The notes under the pieces were generated by a model, which searched no databases, was not told the origin of the DNA, and was given only the letters and a program-made list of their open reading frames with translations. DNA of 64,000 nucleotides from Muscardinus avellanarius (Eukaryota; Chordata; Mammalia; Rodentia; Gliridae), in assembly GCA_963383645.1 (NCBI GenBank), contig OY726571.1, positions 78,842,476 through 78,906,475 of the forward strand. Reading direction: 5' to 3'. Numbering within the stretch: the first letter of the stretch is position 1; every line of letters starts with the position of its first letter. Of this stretch, positions 49,640 through 58,336 are shown piece after piece. The translations under genes and the position numbers were made by a program.

Positions 49640-49711
49640 AGGAGCGTTGATAAAGCCAACATGCAGTGAATTACTGCACATACCTTTCCGTGGTGACCCC
49701 TTGCTGTCCAT
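35277..49711 (-). CDS. PRL: Prolactin precursor, complete five-exon gene
   Basis: Prolactin is a secreted four-helix-bundle hormone of the growth hormone family. It is made mainly by pituitary lactotrophs and signals through the prolactin receptor and JAK2-STAT5. The coding sequence joins 49711-49684, 42737-42562, 40398-40291, 38008-37829 and 35468-35277. This gives 684 nt, or 227 residues, the human precursor length. Residues 1-28 form a signal peptide with a basic start (MDSKGSPRK) and a leucine-rich core, with cleavage expected before LPTC. Mature cysteines 4, 11, 58, 174, 191 and 199 are all present, matching the three family disulfides. Receptor-contact residues H27, H30, H180 and G129 (human numbering) are kept. 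All splice sites are GT-AG and the frame is open. The ATG has a strong Kozak context (purine at -3, G at +4). Odd points: the human N31 sequon is absent and a new NIS sequon appears at 74-76. I am very sure of the identity. Confidence 0.97.
35690..35870 (+). mobile_element. L1 3' tail in PRL intron 4
   Basis: A short 5'-truncated LINE-1 end. A GGGAGGGAATGGGGTGGGAA block, then GATGTATGAATATAATGCAC, CAATAAAAT and an A-rich tail. The complement of this end is seen at 2100-2225 and 28863-28990. Confidence 0.75.
36620..36661. repeat. (GT)n microsatellite in PRL intron 4
   Basis: A 42-bp GT run, preceded by a 14-base A/T homopolymer. Confidence 0.95.
36662..37828. other. PRL intron 4, segment next to exon 4
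   Basis: No gene or clear repeat seen. Intron 4 spans 35469-37828. Confidence 0.6.
37829..38008 (-). CDS. PRL: PRL exon 4: helices 2 and 3
   Basis: 180 nt, phase 0, from a CTTAG acceptor (38009-38010) to a GTGAGC donor (37828). It encodes mature residues 77-136, including [15 protein letters not shown] (helix 2) and [19 protein letters not shown] (helix 3). G129 in the LLEGM motif, a key residue of receptor site 2, is conserved. Confidence 0.97.
38245..38575 (+). mobile_element. B1-dID SINE with expanded GAAA linker, PRL intron 3
   Basis: The left arm (GAGATGTGGTGGTACATGCC onward) runs to about 38362. The short A-rich linker is replaced by about 115 bp of GAAA-type repeat (38363-38480). The ID-like right arm (GGGGTGTCTCCTGGAGATAG) and an AAAT-rich tail follow. 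It lies antisense to PRL. Confidence 0.88.
39241..39482 (+). mobile_element. MIR SINE in PRL intron 3
   Basis: Ancient tRNA-derived MIR. The core GGGCAAGTTCTAGGGCCTCT, CTGAGCCTCAGTT, an ATAATAGTACTTA block and the ending CTCAACAAATGTTATCTC appear in consensus order. About 240 bp, so near full length. Confidence 0.8.
39592..39631. repeat. (TA)n microsatellite in PRL intron 3
   Basis: A 40-bp uninterrupted TA run, 110 bp from the MIR. Confidence 0.95.
40291..40398 (-). CDS. PRL: PRL exon 3: helix 1 to loop, contains C58
   Basis: 108 nt, phase 0 at both ends, between a TTCCAG acceptor and a GTGAGT donor. It encodes mature residues 41-76. [16 protein letters not shown] contains C58, partner of C174. 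The TPEDKEQAQ segment is a family hallmark. The exon ends in codons for N-I-S, creating an N-glycosylation sequon at residues 74-76, where human PRL reads Q-M-N. Confidence 0.97.
40399..41324. other. PRL intron 2, segment next to exon 3
   Basis: AT-rich intron with no recognisable gene or repeat. Confidence 0.6.
41325..42030 (-). mobile_element. L1 3'-end fragment in PRL intron 2
   Basis: A 5'-truncated LINE-1 in the same orientation as PRL. Its complement shows the end of the second reading frame and the 3' region. The block GACATAATTTTGTTCTTCTT is shared with the L1 fragments at 28863-29467 and 57402-58025. It occupies about a third of intron 2 (40399-42561). Confidence 0.85.
42289..42306. 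repeat. poly(T) run in PRL intron 2
   Basis: 18 T in a row followed by AT-rich sequence. It may be the tail of an old minus-strand retroposon, but no body is recognisable. Confidence 0.6.
42562..42737 (-). CDS. PRL: PRL exon 2: signal peptide core and helix 1
   Basis: 176 nt between an acceptor ending in ACAG (42738-42739) and a GTAAGT donor (42561). It encodes the hydrophobic signal core, the cleavage region and mature residues 1-40, ending in SEF. C4 and C11, which form the N-terminal loop disulfide, are present. The [17 protein letters not shown] stretch is the start of helix 1 and carries H27 and H30. The position matching human N31 is serine here, so the usual human glycosylation site is missing. 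Confidence 0.97.
42738..43455. other. PRL intron 1, segment next to exon 2
   Basis: Intronic sequence between the exon 2 acceptor and the provirus. No gene or clear repeat seen. Confidence 0.6.
43456..43870 (+). repeat. 5' LTR of intron 1 provirus
   Basis: About 415 bp starting TGTGATAGG and ending CCTAACA, two bases before the primer site. It shares many blocks with the 3' LTR, for example GACAATATAT, CAGTAAAGCCCAG, AAATAACCTA and CCCCTCTGGT. No clear AATAAA is visible inside it. Confidence 0.82.
43873..43890 (+). other. tRNA-Phe-like primer binding site
   Basis: TGGTGCTGAATCCCAGGA matches 15 of 18 bases of the complement of the tRNA-Phe 3' end (TGGTGCCGAAACCCGGGA). It sits two bases after the 5' LTR, the standard retroviral position. 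The match places the provirus near F-type class I ERVs. Confidence 0.75.
43930..45640 (+). pseudogene. Broken gag of intron 1 provirus
   Basis: Degenerate gag reading. A proline- and serine-rich stretch around 44560-44720 is followed by capsid-like sequence (44750-45350) with a DLSQIES...EEFEYLTYS pattern known from HERV-H-like gag. Near 45490-45531 and 45556-45600 lie two worn nucleocapsid zinc knuckles. In the first, the second Cys and the His of CX2CX4HX4C are replaced by Tyr; the second is cut by stop codons. Many stops and frame shifts mean it cannot encode a protein. Confidence 0.72.
45690..47150 (+). pseudogene. Broken protease and reverse transcriptase (pol)
   Basis: The protease active-site triplet is recognisable as D-I-G near 45770, in place of D-T-G. 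Reverse transcriptase is marked by the YVDD catalytic motif at 46641-46652, then an ILSFLGL-like connection motif near 46870 and a later segment resembling the start of the RNase H region. A stop codon follows within 30 codons of YVDD, and the reading moves between frames. RNase H and integrase appear largely deleted. Confidence 0.75.
47733..48126 (+). repeat. 3' LTR of intron 1 provirus
   Basis: About 394 bp, colinear with the 5' LTR but diverged and carrying a deletion of about 25 bp in its middle. It follows a purine-rich run (47690-47725) that fits a worn polypurine tract. It ends GACCTAATA where the 5' copy ends GACCTAACA. Confidence 0.8.
48127..49287. other. PRL intron 1 between provirus and MER5A
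   Basis: AT-rich intronic sequence with no open frame or repeat I can name. Intron 1 without the provirus would be about 2.3 kb. Confidence 0.6.
49288..49475 (-). mobile_element. MER5A-like hAT transposon remnant, PRL intron 1
   Basis: Old non-autonomous DNA transposon. Recognisable blocks are GTTCGGTGCATTAGAGGATG and a later GGGGGATTGCCC, ending in AAAACCACTGA. The order fits MER5A in minus orientation. Confidence 0.7.
49582..49638. repeat. (CA)n microsatellite just inside PRL intron 1
   Basis: An uninterrupted 57-bp CA run, read as TG on the PRL sense strand. It begins 45 bp after the exon 1 donor. Long TG/CA tracts can adopt Z-DNA. Confidence 0.97.
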
Positions 49712-49764
49712 GGTGGTGGTCTTTGTGGGAAACACACTTCACCACAGAAAACCTGGAAGTCTAC
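49684..49764 (-). CDS. PRL: PRL exon 1: 5' UTR and first 28 coding nt
   Basis: Coding part is 49711-49684: nine codons (MDSKGSPRK) plus the first base of codon 10, the same 28 nt as in human PRL. The donor GTATGT follows at 49683. The transcription start is inferred near 49764, about 25-30 bp below the TATA box, which gives a 5' UTR of about 53 nt, close to that of known pituitary PRL mRNAs. This exon is too short to be seen as an open frame on its own; it was placed from the promoter, the Kozak context and the phase of the exon 2 junction. Confidence 0.93.
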
Positions 49765-49788
49765 GGCTTTCTCTTTCACAGACATTGG

Positions 49789-49795
49789 CTTTATA
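49789..49795 (-). promoter_or_regulatory. PRL TATA box
   Basis: The minus strand reads TATAAAG, about 78 bp upstream of the PRL ATG. It lies between the proximal Pit-1 element and the inferred start site, as in other mammalian PRL promoters. Confidence 0.85.
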
Positions 49796-49807
49796 CACCT
49801 TTGACAT

Positions 49808-49830
49808 CTTCATGAATATATTTAATCAGG
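49808..49830 (-). promoter_or_regulatory. Proximal Pit-1 (POU1F1) element of PRL promoter
   Basis: The minus strand reads CCTGATTAAATATATTCATG then AAG, close to the proximal 1P element of rat and human PRL (an A/T core followed by TTCATGAA). It is centred about 55 bp upstream of the inferred start, the expected place. Pit-1 binding is inferred from the motif and position. Confidence 0.85.
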
Positions 49831-49858
49831 CATCCTCTTCCCTGATCCTGGTCATCTA

Positions 49859-49899
49859 TTTCCGTCATTGAGATTACCCCCATAATTTCAAACATCAAA
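49859..49899 (-). promoter_or_regulatory. CRE-like motif and second Pit-1-type element
   Basis: The minus strand has CAATGACGGAAA at 49870-49859, which resembles the CRE/Ets-type motif of the PRL proximal promoter. Just upstream, 49899-49877 holds TTTGATGTTTGAAATTATGG, which fits the second Pit-1-type element at roughly -120. Function is inferred from order and similarity. Confidence 0.65.
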
Positions 49900-49903
49900 T
49901 GGT

Positions 49904-49930
49904 ATTTTATTTCTTATTCATATTCAGGAA
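49904..49930 (-). promoter_or_regulatory. Third Pit-1-type element of PRL promoter
   Basis: The minus strand reads TTCCTGAATATGAATAAGAA followed by an A-rich run. This is the usual form of the 3P element, about 150 bp upstream of the start site. Together with the two lower elements it reproduces the three-site pituitary promoter. Confidence 0.75.
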
Positions 49931-52015
49931 GACACACTGGCCTGAAATGAAGGATTTTGATTAATTAGACCAAAAGGAAATGAGAGAAATGATGAAGGTA
50001 AAATCTGTAGACTAGTTTAGGTTAGAGGATCTGTAAAGCTATAGAAGTCATGCACTTTATACTTTACCTTTATTTCTCTGCAGTTTTTTTTTTTTGAATT
50101 TGTAGCATAATCGTTTCCTTAGGAGGTAGTCTCATATAATATCACTTTTAAAATATCTCATTCAGGATTGCTAGGTGAATGCAAACTTTAAAAAAATTAT
50201 GTACTAAATACTGGGAGATAAAGAATAAGGTTTGAAAAAGTGGAGTTTTCAAGTTCCAATTATATTGTGATTAAATTTCTCTCATTTTTTCTTTCTTTTC
50301 TACATTCTGCTTTGTTCTCTTAAAAATGGCATATCTACATGGTACTTGTTTTGATATATGCATTTTATGTTTGTTGCTTTTGAGTTTAACATATGCATAA
50401 GGTTATGTTTTCCCCAGTTCATAGATTAAGAAACGGCTTGGAGAAACTCAATATAAAGGATATAGAAGTAACTCTTCTATAGTCAAGTTAGATGCAGGAA
50501 CAATTATTGCTTCAAGAAAGTTAGGAGGGATGCAAAGAAGGCAGAAAAATAAATCTTTAACACACAATGATGTCCACCTGTGTATAAGATGAACAAGATA
50601 TCACCCTTGAGCTTGGATAGTTTATTTTGGAGAAGCAACACAGTCAATTTTTAGGCAAACGTGCACACATTTACACAAGTCCTAGTACATGATGTAATAA
50701 ATGCAAACTCTGCCCAATTATTTCCACTCTCCTTCAGGACAGAGGTGGATAAGCTGTTATGAATTCATAATCAATCTACCTTCCATGACTTCAGTCACTT
50801 TGGACCAAAATGACATTCATCTTTCATGGGCTCAAAATTTCCATCCACCTTTTAGAGATTTCCTAAACGAAATCGTGATAATGAATAAGAACAAGGTTGT
50901 TGATTACTTTTCTTTAATTTTTAAATCCATGAATCTAAGCCAGCATGTGACCTTTATTTTCAATTTTACTGTTTCTCAGGGTAGACTAACAGATGAGGTC
51001 ATTTAAAAAATAACCTCTTCCCATGACATTTGCTTTTTCTATAGTTGTCAGTGCCACATGTGGGCCATTATCTGACTAAACACCCTTATGGGACCTGGGA
51101 ATCTTAACAGAGATTAACATTTCTGAGAAACTATCTTTCTAGTTGCCACAGCTTAGGCAAGACTATAGTCTGAATCTTAGGCATGGCGTGTGATGATCTA
51201 TGGGCTCCAGAAGTCTAAGAGCTGGGTCAGGATTCTAGGCACTCCTAGAAATATCTGCCTTTCCCCTCTGGACAATGAAAGTTTGAGTTGTTAGGAAAAC
51301 AGCTGTGTGGTAGAGAAATCAATGCCACCTTCTCTCCTAGAAACTCCAGAGTAAGAAGATCAGCCATAAGCACAGACATCGACAACTTAATCTTAAAATT
51401 TAAAGGTGTTACTACTTTTGAACATAGTAGGATAAGAGTAATCTAGGGAAGCCCAAGTCGTGTTTATTCAGTGGAGGCCAATTGATTTATTTAACTGCAG
51501 AGAGGTACATGTTTTTGTGCAAAATTTATTGTGTGCTCCCTTGCTGCTCCACAGCCCCACATTTCCCGTGAAGGGGATATTGCAATATCTAAAGAACACA
51601 AACGGCATATTTTATGTAAAAAGTCATAAGTCACAATTTTTCTGGGTTTTCCTACTATATTACTTTCATTTTAATATTTGTATGTACTCTTTGGTAGACC
51701 TCTCTCTTTTTCAAATTGTGCCCTTTAATTAGATGGCAGTAAAGGAAGTTTGCTGAGTATGTATTTGTCTCTTTTCATTTAGAAAACTCCATTTGTTTGC
51801 TGCCTTTGGTCTGATGGCTTGGAAATTAAGCTGAGAGCTGATGACTGACTCCTGTCAAGTAGCTGAATAAATAGCTCGAATGATGTTAATGTTTCATGCT
51901 AGCTTTAGTACATGAAACTAATAAACAATTCAGCTTTTTTTTTCTAAAGGAGTCTAATTTTAACATTATAGGTCATCATATTATTTTTATTCCTAATAGG
52001 GAACAGAGCTTGTAT
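49931..52015. other. PRL 5' flank, single-copy
   Basis: About 2 kb with no clear repeat. In other mammals a pituitary enhancer lies 1-2 kb upstream of PRL, corresponding to about 51.0-51.7 kb. I see scattered A/T-rich Pit-1-like cores but no firm estrogen response element. Confidence 0.45.
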
Positions 52016-52258
52016 TTATTTATTTATTTATTTGTTTGTTTGTTTGTTTGTTTATTGGTGGTACTGAGGGTAGAACCCAGGGGCTTTCTATCTCCAGGCT
52101 ATACTCCCAGACCTATTTTTATACTTTATTTGGAAACAGGTTCTCATTAAGTTGCTGAGAGCCTCACTAAGTAGCTGAGGCTGGCTTCAAACCTGTGAGA
52201 TCCTCCTGTCTTAGCCTCCCAAGTGCTGAGATTACAAGTGTGCGCCACCATGCCCGGC
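52016..52258 (-). mobile_element. B1-dID SINE with (TTTA)n(TTTG)n tail
   Basis: The tail repeat is 52016-52056 and the body 52057-52258. It mixes features of both subfamilies: a GGTGGTACTGAGG end but a standard CACTAAGTAGCTGAGGC left arm. Confidence 0.92.
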
Positions 52259-52350
52259 TCTAGTGGGTTGCTTTTAATAAGGTAAGATTTGCAAATGATT
52301 AAAGGTATATTATTTATGGACTCAAAAATTTCAAACAGTCATCTTCTAAA

Positions 52351-52566
52351 ACCTGATGAGAAGGAGCTGGGCGTGGTGGCGCACGCTTGTAATCCCAGCA
52401 TTCGGGAGGCTGAGACCAGAGGATCGTGGTTTGCGGACAGCCTCAGCTACTTAGTGAGGCCGTTTGCAACTTAGTGAGACCCTGTTTCAAAATAAAGAAT
52501 AAAAAGTAGGGCAGGAGGTGTAGCTCGGAGGTTGAGTGCCCCTGGGTTTCATCCCCAGACCCTCAA

Positions 52567-52601
<35 letters not shown>

Positions 52602-52616
52602 AATCTGATGAGACAG
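52351..52616 (+). mobile_element. Young B1-dID SINE with (AAAT)n tail
   Basis: Body 52366-52603, very like the copy at 6946-7161, CpG-rich. AAACCTGATGAGA before and AAATCTGATGAGA after flank it. Confidence 0.95.
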
Positions 52617-52629
52617 AATATAAGTCATT

Positions 52630-52760
52630 GGGGGGGGTAGGTACTATTATCTTTACTTTACCAGTGGAGAAACTGAGGCACAAGGAAGTTAGGCGAGTCA
52701 CCAAGGTAACACATAAATCATAGCCTGGATGTGAATTAATGCTCAAACATCTGTGCTATC
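52630..52760 (-). mobile_element. MIR SINE fragment
   Basis: GGAGAAACTGAGGCACAAGG followed by AGTCACCAAGGTAACAC is the MIR core in antisense. Confidence 0.7.
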
Positions 52761-53542
52761 ACACAGAAGATTGCACTATTTTTCAACTCTAAGAACTATA
52801 CATTATATCTATTTCCCAAAAGAACAATGAGGCTAAGTATACTCACTTTTTATATGACAGGTCAGAAAGGTGCAGGGTAGATGGGAGAAAGGACCAGTCA
52901 TATTTGCTTGAAATATACTGTTTTCAGGATAGGCAAAATATACTTGTAGATTAAATTATAGTTTTAGATTAAATTCATATGTGCTCATCTTTTTTGCTTT
53001 CTTTTTTTTTGGCCAGGGGTTGGGAGATCATCAATTTCTTCAAGTGGCCCAAGGACTCAATTCTTAACCTATTATCAGAGCCTTGAGAGGATTTGCTCTT
53101 AAGAGAAAGCCACAAAGGAATAATTTCACAAATTTCTCTTTAATACCTGTTTTTGCCCCCTTTTCTTAATTTACTGCTATGCTATCTATATCTTTGGACA
53201 AATTTTAATCCCCGATATAAAGTCCATGCCAGATCTAAAGATGTGTCCAGAGATATCATACAGTCATTCTTTAAAGTTAACTTTTTTTTCTGGTAAGAAG
53301 ATCAAATATTTAGCTATATGCTAATGGTAAGTGAGGCAGATGATTTCTTTGTAATAGATTCTTTATATTTCTAATCTTATATTTATCTTATTTATGTATC
53401 TGTATGTATCTATGTATCTCAACATCATCCATCCATCCATTCATCCATCCATCCATCCATCATTGTTATCTAACTGAAAATGGTACTTTGAATGATGCCT
53501 ATTTCTAGGAATGACTTTAAATTTTATTATTTAAAATTGTAA
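52761..53542. other. Intergenic, nothing assigned
   Basis: (CATC)n-type repeat at 53425-53462. No gene seen. Confidence 0.6.
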
Positions 53543-53762
53543 ATACCTGGGTGTGGGGGTACAAGCTTGTAATCTTAGTATTTAAGAGGCTGAAACAGGA
53601 GGATCACAGGTTTGAGACCAGTCTCAGTAGTGAGACTCTCATTAACCTAGTGAAACCCTGTTTCAGAATTAATTAAAAAAAAAAAAAAGATAGGACTGGG
53701 AGTGTAGCTGAGAAGCAGACTGCCTTTGGGTTCAATCCCTAGTGCCACTACACACAAAATAT
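53543..53762 (+). mobile_element. B1-dID SINE
   Basis: GGGTGTGGGGGTACAAGCTT, a linker with a 14-A run, and the right arm GGGAGTGTAGCTGAGAAGCA. Confidence 0.9.
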
Positions 53763-53842
53763 TTAAGTAAGAAATATTTGTAATTAGCACAGGTATCACC
53801 AAACAGAACAGAAAGCTATAGCCACAGATCAGGGCCCCAAAG

Positions 53843-53857
53843 CCCCCCCCCCCCCCC
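53843..53857. repeat. poly(C) run
   Basis: 15 C in a row, rare in mammalian DNA. Confidence 0.95.
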
Positions 53858-53982
53858 AATCACTGAGGCTGATGAAAAATTATGATTAGGAAAAATGGAA
53901 AAAATGATTTAAATCGGTCTTCTAATTTGTAATAAAAACCACAGAAAAATGAAAGACATTGCATTCAACAAAAGATAAAAAG

Positions 53983-54191
53983 GAGAGATGGGTGTGGTGG
54001 CCCATTCTTATAATCCCAGCATTTGGGAGGCTGACACAGGAGGATTACGATTCGCAGACAGCCTCAGTGACTTAGCAAGTCCCTCCACAACTCATTGAGA
54101 TCCTGTTTTAAAAGACTAAAATGTAGGCCTGGGGTTATAGCTCAGAGGTCCAATGCCCCTGCATCCCTAGTACTATAAAAAAAAAAAAATA
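53983..54191 (+). mobile_element. B1-dID SINE
   Basis: GATGGGTGTGGTGGCCCATT left arm, right arm GGGGTTATAGCTCAGAGGTC, and a short poly(A). Confidence 0.92.
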
Positions 54192-54865
54192 GAAACACAA
54201 GTGGCAAAAGAAGACAAGTAAAATTCAGGGTTATAATAAGACCAAACTTCTAAGATGTTTACTTATTGAAAAAAAAATAAAAAACTCATTTTCTCTAAAG
54301 ACTGGCAAGAAACCAAATTAGATGCTTGCATATAATGGATATATGTTGTGGTAGAGATAATTTTTCCTCACTCATCGTAGGTTCATGGCTAGGGCCACTA
54401 CAATAATGACAAATTAACAAGAGGAAAACAATTCTAATATAAATTTAAATTGTTTACTATAACGCTTATATTATGTAGCAGCCTTCAGAAGTGACTCAGA
54501 GGAAAAGGAAATCTCATGCATTTTTGTGCCGAGGTGTGATGTGATGTGAACAATTTTACAGAAGTATGGTTGGGTGAAAGGGAGAATGCTTCACGATAAT
54601 AAAGTGATAAATTTCGCAAGGCATTTGTTTAGATTCTTCTTGGTGCCTCCATATCTTCCAGGGCAAAGATTTTCCCTCTGGGTGTGGGAAGCATATTTCT
54701 GGAATGAAGGTTCTTGCGACCCACTTGGAGGGCAGAGAGTTCTTTCATGACCTGCGTCAGGGGAAGAGGATAGGAGAAGTCAGAGAAACCTTCCTGATTT
54801 GGAGATTTTCTTGAATGCCAAGGTGCCTTATTTTGGGGTCACAGGTCCTTATATCCATCAACTTA
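54192..54865. other. Intergenic, possibly LTR-derived
   Basis: 54370-54850 has the look of an old LTR (AGGAAAAGGAAATCTCATGC), but I cannot name it. Confidence 0.35.
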
Positions 54866-54867
54866 AA

Positions 54868-55095
54868 ACAGTGTTTTTCAAAAGCAAGCCATAAAGGGGG
54901 TGGTTTCATCTTCCTAGAGAACTTTGCCAATGTCCAAAGACATTACTGATGATCATAATTGGAGATGCCACTCTCGTCTGTTAAGGGACAGATGAGCTGC
55001 TCCACACACCAGGAGACTAGACATGGTGCAGTCCTCAAAACAGAGCAGTCTGCCCTCCCAGGGTGAGTGGCCTGTTGTTGAGAAACACTGATCTA
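54868..55095 (+). mobile_element. MER5A hAT transposon remnant
   Basis: AACAGTGTTTTTCAAAAGCA, then TTTGCCAATGTCCAAAGACA and GTTGTTGAGAAACACTG at the end follow MER5A in plus orientation. Confidence 0.75.
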
Positions 55096-55389
55096 AAATG
55101 TAGTGCCTAAGAAATGTACAAAAACCCACGCTAAGCTAGTAATCGAAAAAGGCTGGAATAATACATCTGTTCATAGGCAAAAATGTTAAAGTGTGGTGCT
55201 TTCTGATAGTGCATGTAATCAGATGTGGAGATATGGCTGTCAACAATCCTGTTCCATTCAGAGGATGAAAAAACATAAAGTGTAGTTAAAAAAAAATGCT
55301 TGAGGAAATTAACCAAGACACAAGAGTAGGAGACAATAGGCGCATAGTTTCAGCACCTGTAAAATATCTGCAATAAAGATGTTATGTTT

Positions 55390-55915
55390 GGCTTTGTTGA
55401 ACATGTAAGAACATAGATGTCTATCAACAGATGAATGGATTACAGAATTATGGGATACCCAGTCAATGGAATCATACTCAGCAATACAGAAGAACAGAAT
55501 TTATGAAAATGGATGAACCCAGAGAACATCACGTTAAGTGAGCTTAGCCAGTCACGGAAAATGAAGGGTCGGATGTTTCATCTCACGTGCAGAAGCTAGG
55601 GAGTAATCTGGGTATGAGAGGGACTTTAATAATGGAGGAGAAACCCCAGGGGAGTGATCGAGGGTGTCTAAGAGAGGGTAGAGGTGAGGGGGAGGGAGAA
55701 TGAATGAAGGAAACACTTCCATTGGAGCTATGCACACATGTGAAATCATGACTGCCAATCTCAATATCATGAATGGAGAAAAGGAGGGAGTGGGGAGGGA
55801 GCTGGGGGGCTTATCAAGTACTGTGTGCATGTATCATTCTGAACTACATTATGATGTGACACTAGAGTGGACCAATAAAAGTATATATATATATATATAC
55901 CGATAAAGTATATAT
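55390..55915 (+). mobile_element. L1 3'-end fragment
   Basis: ATGTCTATCAACAGATGAAT, a GAATCATACTCAGCAATACA block and the 3' end CTACATTATGATGTGACACT with an AATAAAAG and TA-rich tail. It is the plus-strand counterpart of the L1 ends elsewhere. Confidence 0.85.
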
Positions 55916-57401
55916 TAAAAAAGGAACCAAAGCGTGACAGTTTTCTAAAAAACAGAATGCGCATGGCAACAAGACAAGGTATGTAGTTTGGTTCAGTCTG
56001 TCTTCTCTTAATGGTCACAAATTGTGATTTAATTTCTGAATCTAAATAACTTCCCACATTCTCTTGTGTTACCTCTTGGCATTTGGCCCTACATTCTCCC
56101 TTTGGTCAGTTTCTTCAGTGTTACGGTTTTATCTGTCATTCCATGAGGACGATCTCACCCTCTTTATCTCTCCCTGTCTTTTCTTCCGGGCTGCCATCTA
56201 TGTTAGACATGTCAACCTGTAGGTCTTCGTGCAAGACAGTGCTGAATCATTAAAGAAAATCCACAACAATTTGTCACTTTTCTTCAATTAACGGCTGCCC
56301 TGTTTTCTACACTTCACATCGCAGAGTTGTGTTTATTTCCTTTTCTGTTTCCTCTCTGGCATCGCGCTGCAATTATTCTGCCGCTGTAACCTCCACAGAA
56401 TTCTCTTTCTTCCTCTCTCTGGGTTACTTCGACTTGAGTATTCATAATTGACTCCCTCCATTTGCTCCTTCCTGTGTCCAATTCAATTTCAATCTGTTTA
56501 TTCATCAAGAAGACCAGTCATCCTGAAGGACATTTCCAAATAATCCCTAATTTGTCTAAATCACAGTACTGCAGAGTCAGAGGAACCATGGGGTAAATCT
56601 GACCGAGTATCACATTTTAAGGATGAAGAAAATGAGGTAGGCATATTTAATTACTGTTAATATTTTTTGTAGCCTTACCCACGTGGCCACTGAGCCCCTT
56701 ATGCAGCTGATGGAACATCTTGGCGAGCAAATAAAGATGTGATCTTGAAGGCACACATTATTAAAGGAAAAAAATGCCAAGGTAATTTGGTTCCCAAATG
56801 GAGAGGAGAGGCAGATTAAATGTTTAAAACAATTTAGGTTCTGTAGGAAACATTGCCACTGTTAAAGAGAACTTGAGTGTGATTCTAAATCATATTATAA
56901 AAACAATATATTTATTAGACCTTTAAATGAGTTATGTAGATAAGGGATGAGAAGCTATTAAAATTTTTTTCTCTTTCCAAGTGGGTCTTTGATTTGTCTG
57001 CCATTTTGGTCTCTAAGAGTTTTTTTTAACGAATATGAGTCTTGCATATGTCATAAAAATCTTCATTTAACTTTTTTGCTTGTCACTTCTACATCATTAG
57101 TAGAATGAAAGTCACAGGATTCTTGCAGATTAAAAAAAAGATAAAAGGTTATCTGTCGACCACTTGAGAGAAGCAATGTTATTATTACCATTATAGGTGA
57201 TGTGGCATTTGAATGTTCTCTCTCCTGCAGGCCATTTTGTACTCATATCTTATAAGTTAATGTAATAGATAAGAAATAGGGTGTTTCTTTCTGAAAAGGG
57301 CATTGATTTCATAGAAAAAGAAAGAGAAAGGAATAGAAGCTATAGTTTCTGGTAAGAACTGCAGAATAAGAGAGAGACTCAACTTTTAGCTGTATTTAAT
57401 T
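55916..57401. other. PRL distal 5' flank, mostly single-copy
   Basis: No gene or named repeat. It lies about 6-7.6 kb upstream of the pituitary start site. Confidence 0.5.
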
Positions 57402-58025
57402 TTTCTTTTTTTTCTTTTATTGGTGTATTATAGTCTCACATCATAATGTAAATTATTATTATTATTATTTTTTTGGCGGTACTGGGGTTCCTGGAAGCCC
57501 TTCTACCTCCGGGCTACACTCCCAGACCTATTTTTTACATTTTTATTTGGAAACAGGGTCTCCTAAGCCAGCACGCGCGGCTGGCTTCGAACCTGTGTGA
57601 TCCTCCTGTCTCTGCCTCCCAAGCGCAGGGATTACAAGCGTGCGCCACCACGCCCGGCCTCATAATGTAAATTATTTTGACAATCACATATGCACACAGC
57701 ACTTGGTGCCCCCCACATCCCCATTTCCCTCTCTCCCAATACCAAGTACCTGGATTGAATATGGTATATTCACTCTTACACCCATAGTCAATATTTCCAT
57801 TAATGAACCTAGTCTTCCTCCTCCCCAATCCTTTCTTCCTGGCTCCACTGAGGCTCTCCTCCATTATGTGGAGTCCCTCTGGTATCCCAAATACTTCCTA
57901 GCTCATACATATTAGAGAAAACATATGCCCCTTTACTTTCTGTGCTTGGCTAATCTTACTTAAATAATGTTTTCCAGTTCCTTCCATCTTCTTGCAAATG
58001 ACATAATTTTGTTCTTCATTGTTGT
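57402..58025 (-). mobile_element. L1 3' fragment carrying a nested SINE
   Basis: T-rich end at about 57402, L1 similarity to about 58025, broken by the SINE at 57458-57659. TTTTAGCTGTATTT before and TTTTAGCTGCATTT after look like its own target duplication with one mismatch. Confidence 0.88.
57441..57676 (-). mobile_element. Alternate-subfamily SINE nested in L1
   Basis: Body 57475-57659 plus tail. A perfect 17-bp duplication of L1 sequence (TCATAATGTAAATTATT) flanks it at 57441-57457 and 57660-57676. CpGs such as CACGCGCGGC are intact, so it is young. Confidence 0.96.
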
Positions 58026-58336
58026 TTTAGCTGCATTTGCAAACAGATAATGTTCATTGGAATAAGTAAGCATCCTGAACTTCATATAGAGGGAATAATT
58101 TTATATAGTGAAATAATAATTTAACAGTGGGAATATTTTTATGGTTGGCTTATAGAAAACTTCCTCATTAAGGTCACATTGAGTATATAGGATGGTATGT
58201 TTTATCATTTAAGTATATTTTGGAAGGTAAGTATGTAAAATCATTATCCTGAAAAGTTTTCTATATAAATTAACTTTAACAACAAATAACTATTCATATG
58301 ATCCAACCTAAACCAAATTTTAATTCCAAATTTTAT

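Noticed and set aside
51000..51700. Distal PRL enhancer with estrogen response element
   Set aside because: Only loose A/T-rich Pit-1-like cores and half-sites were visible, so I did not annotate it as a feature.
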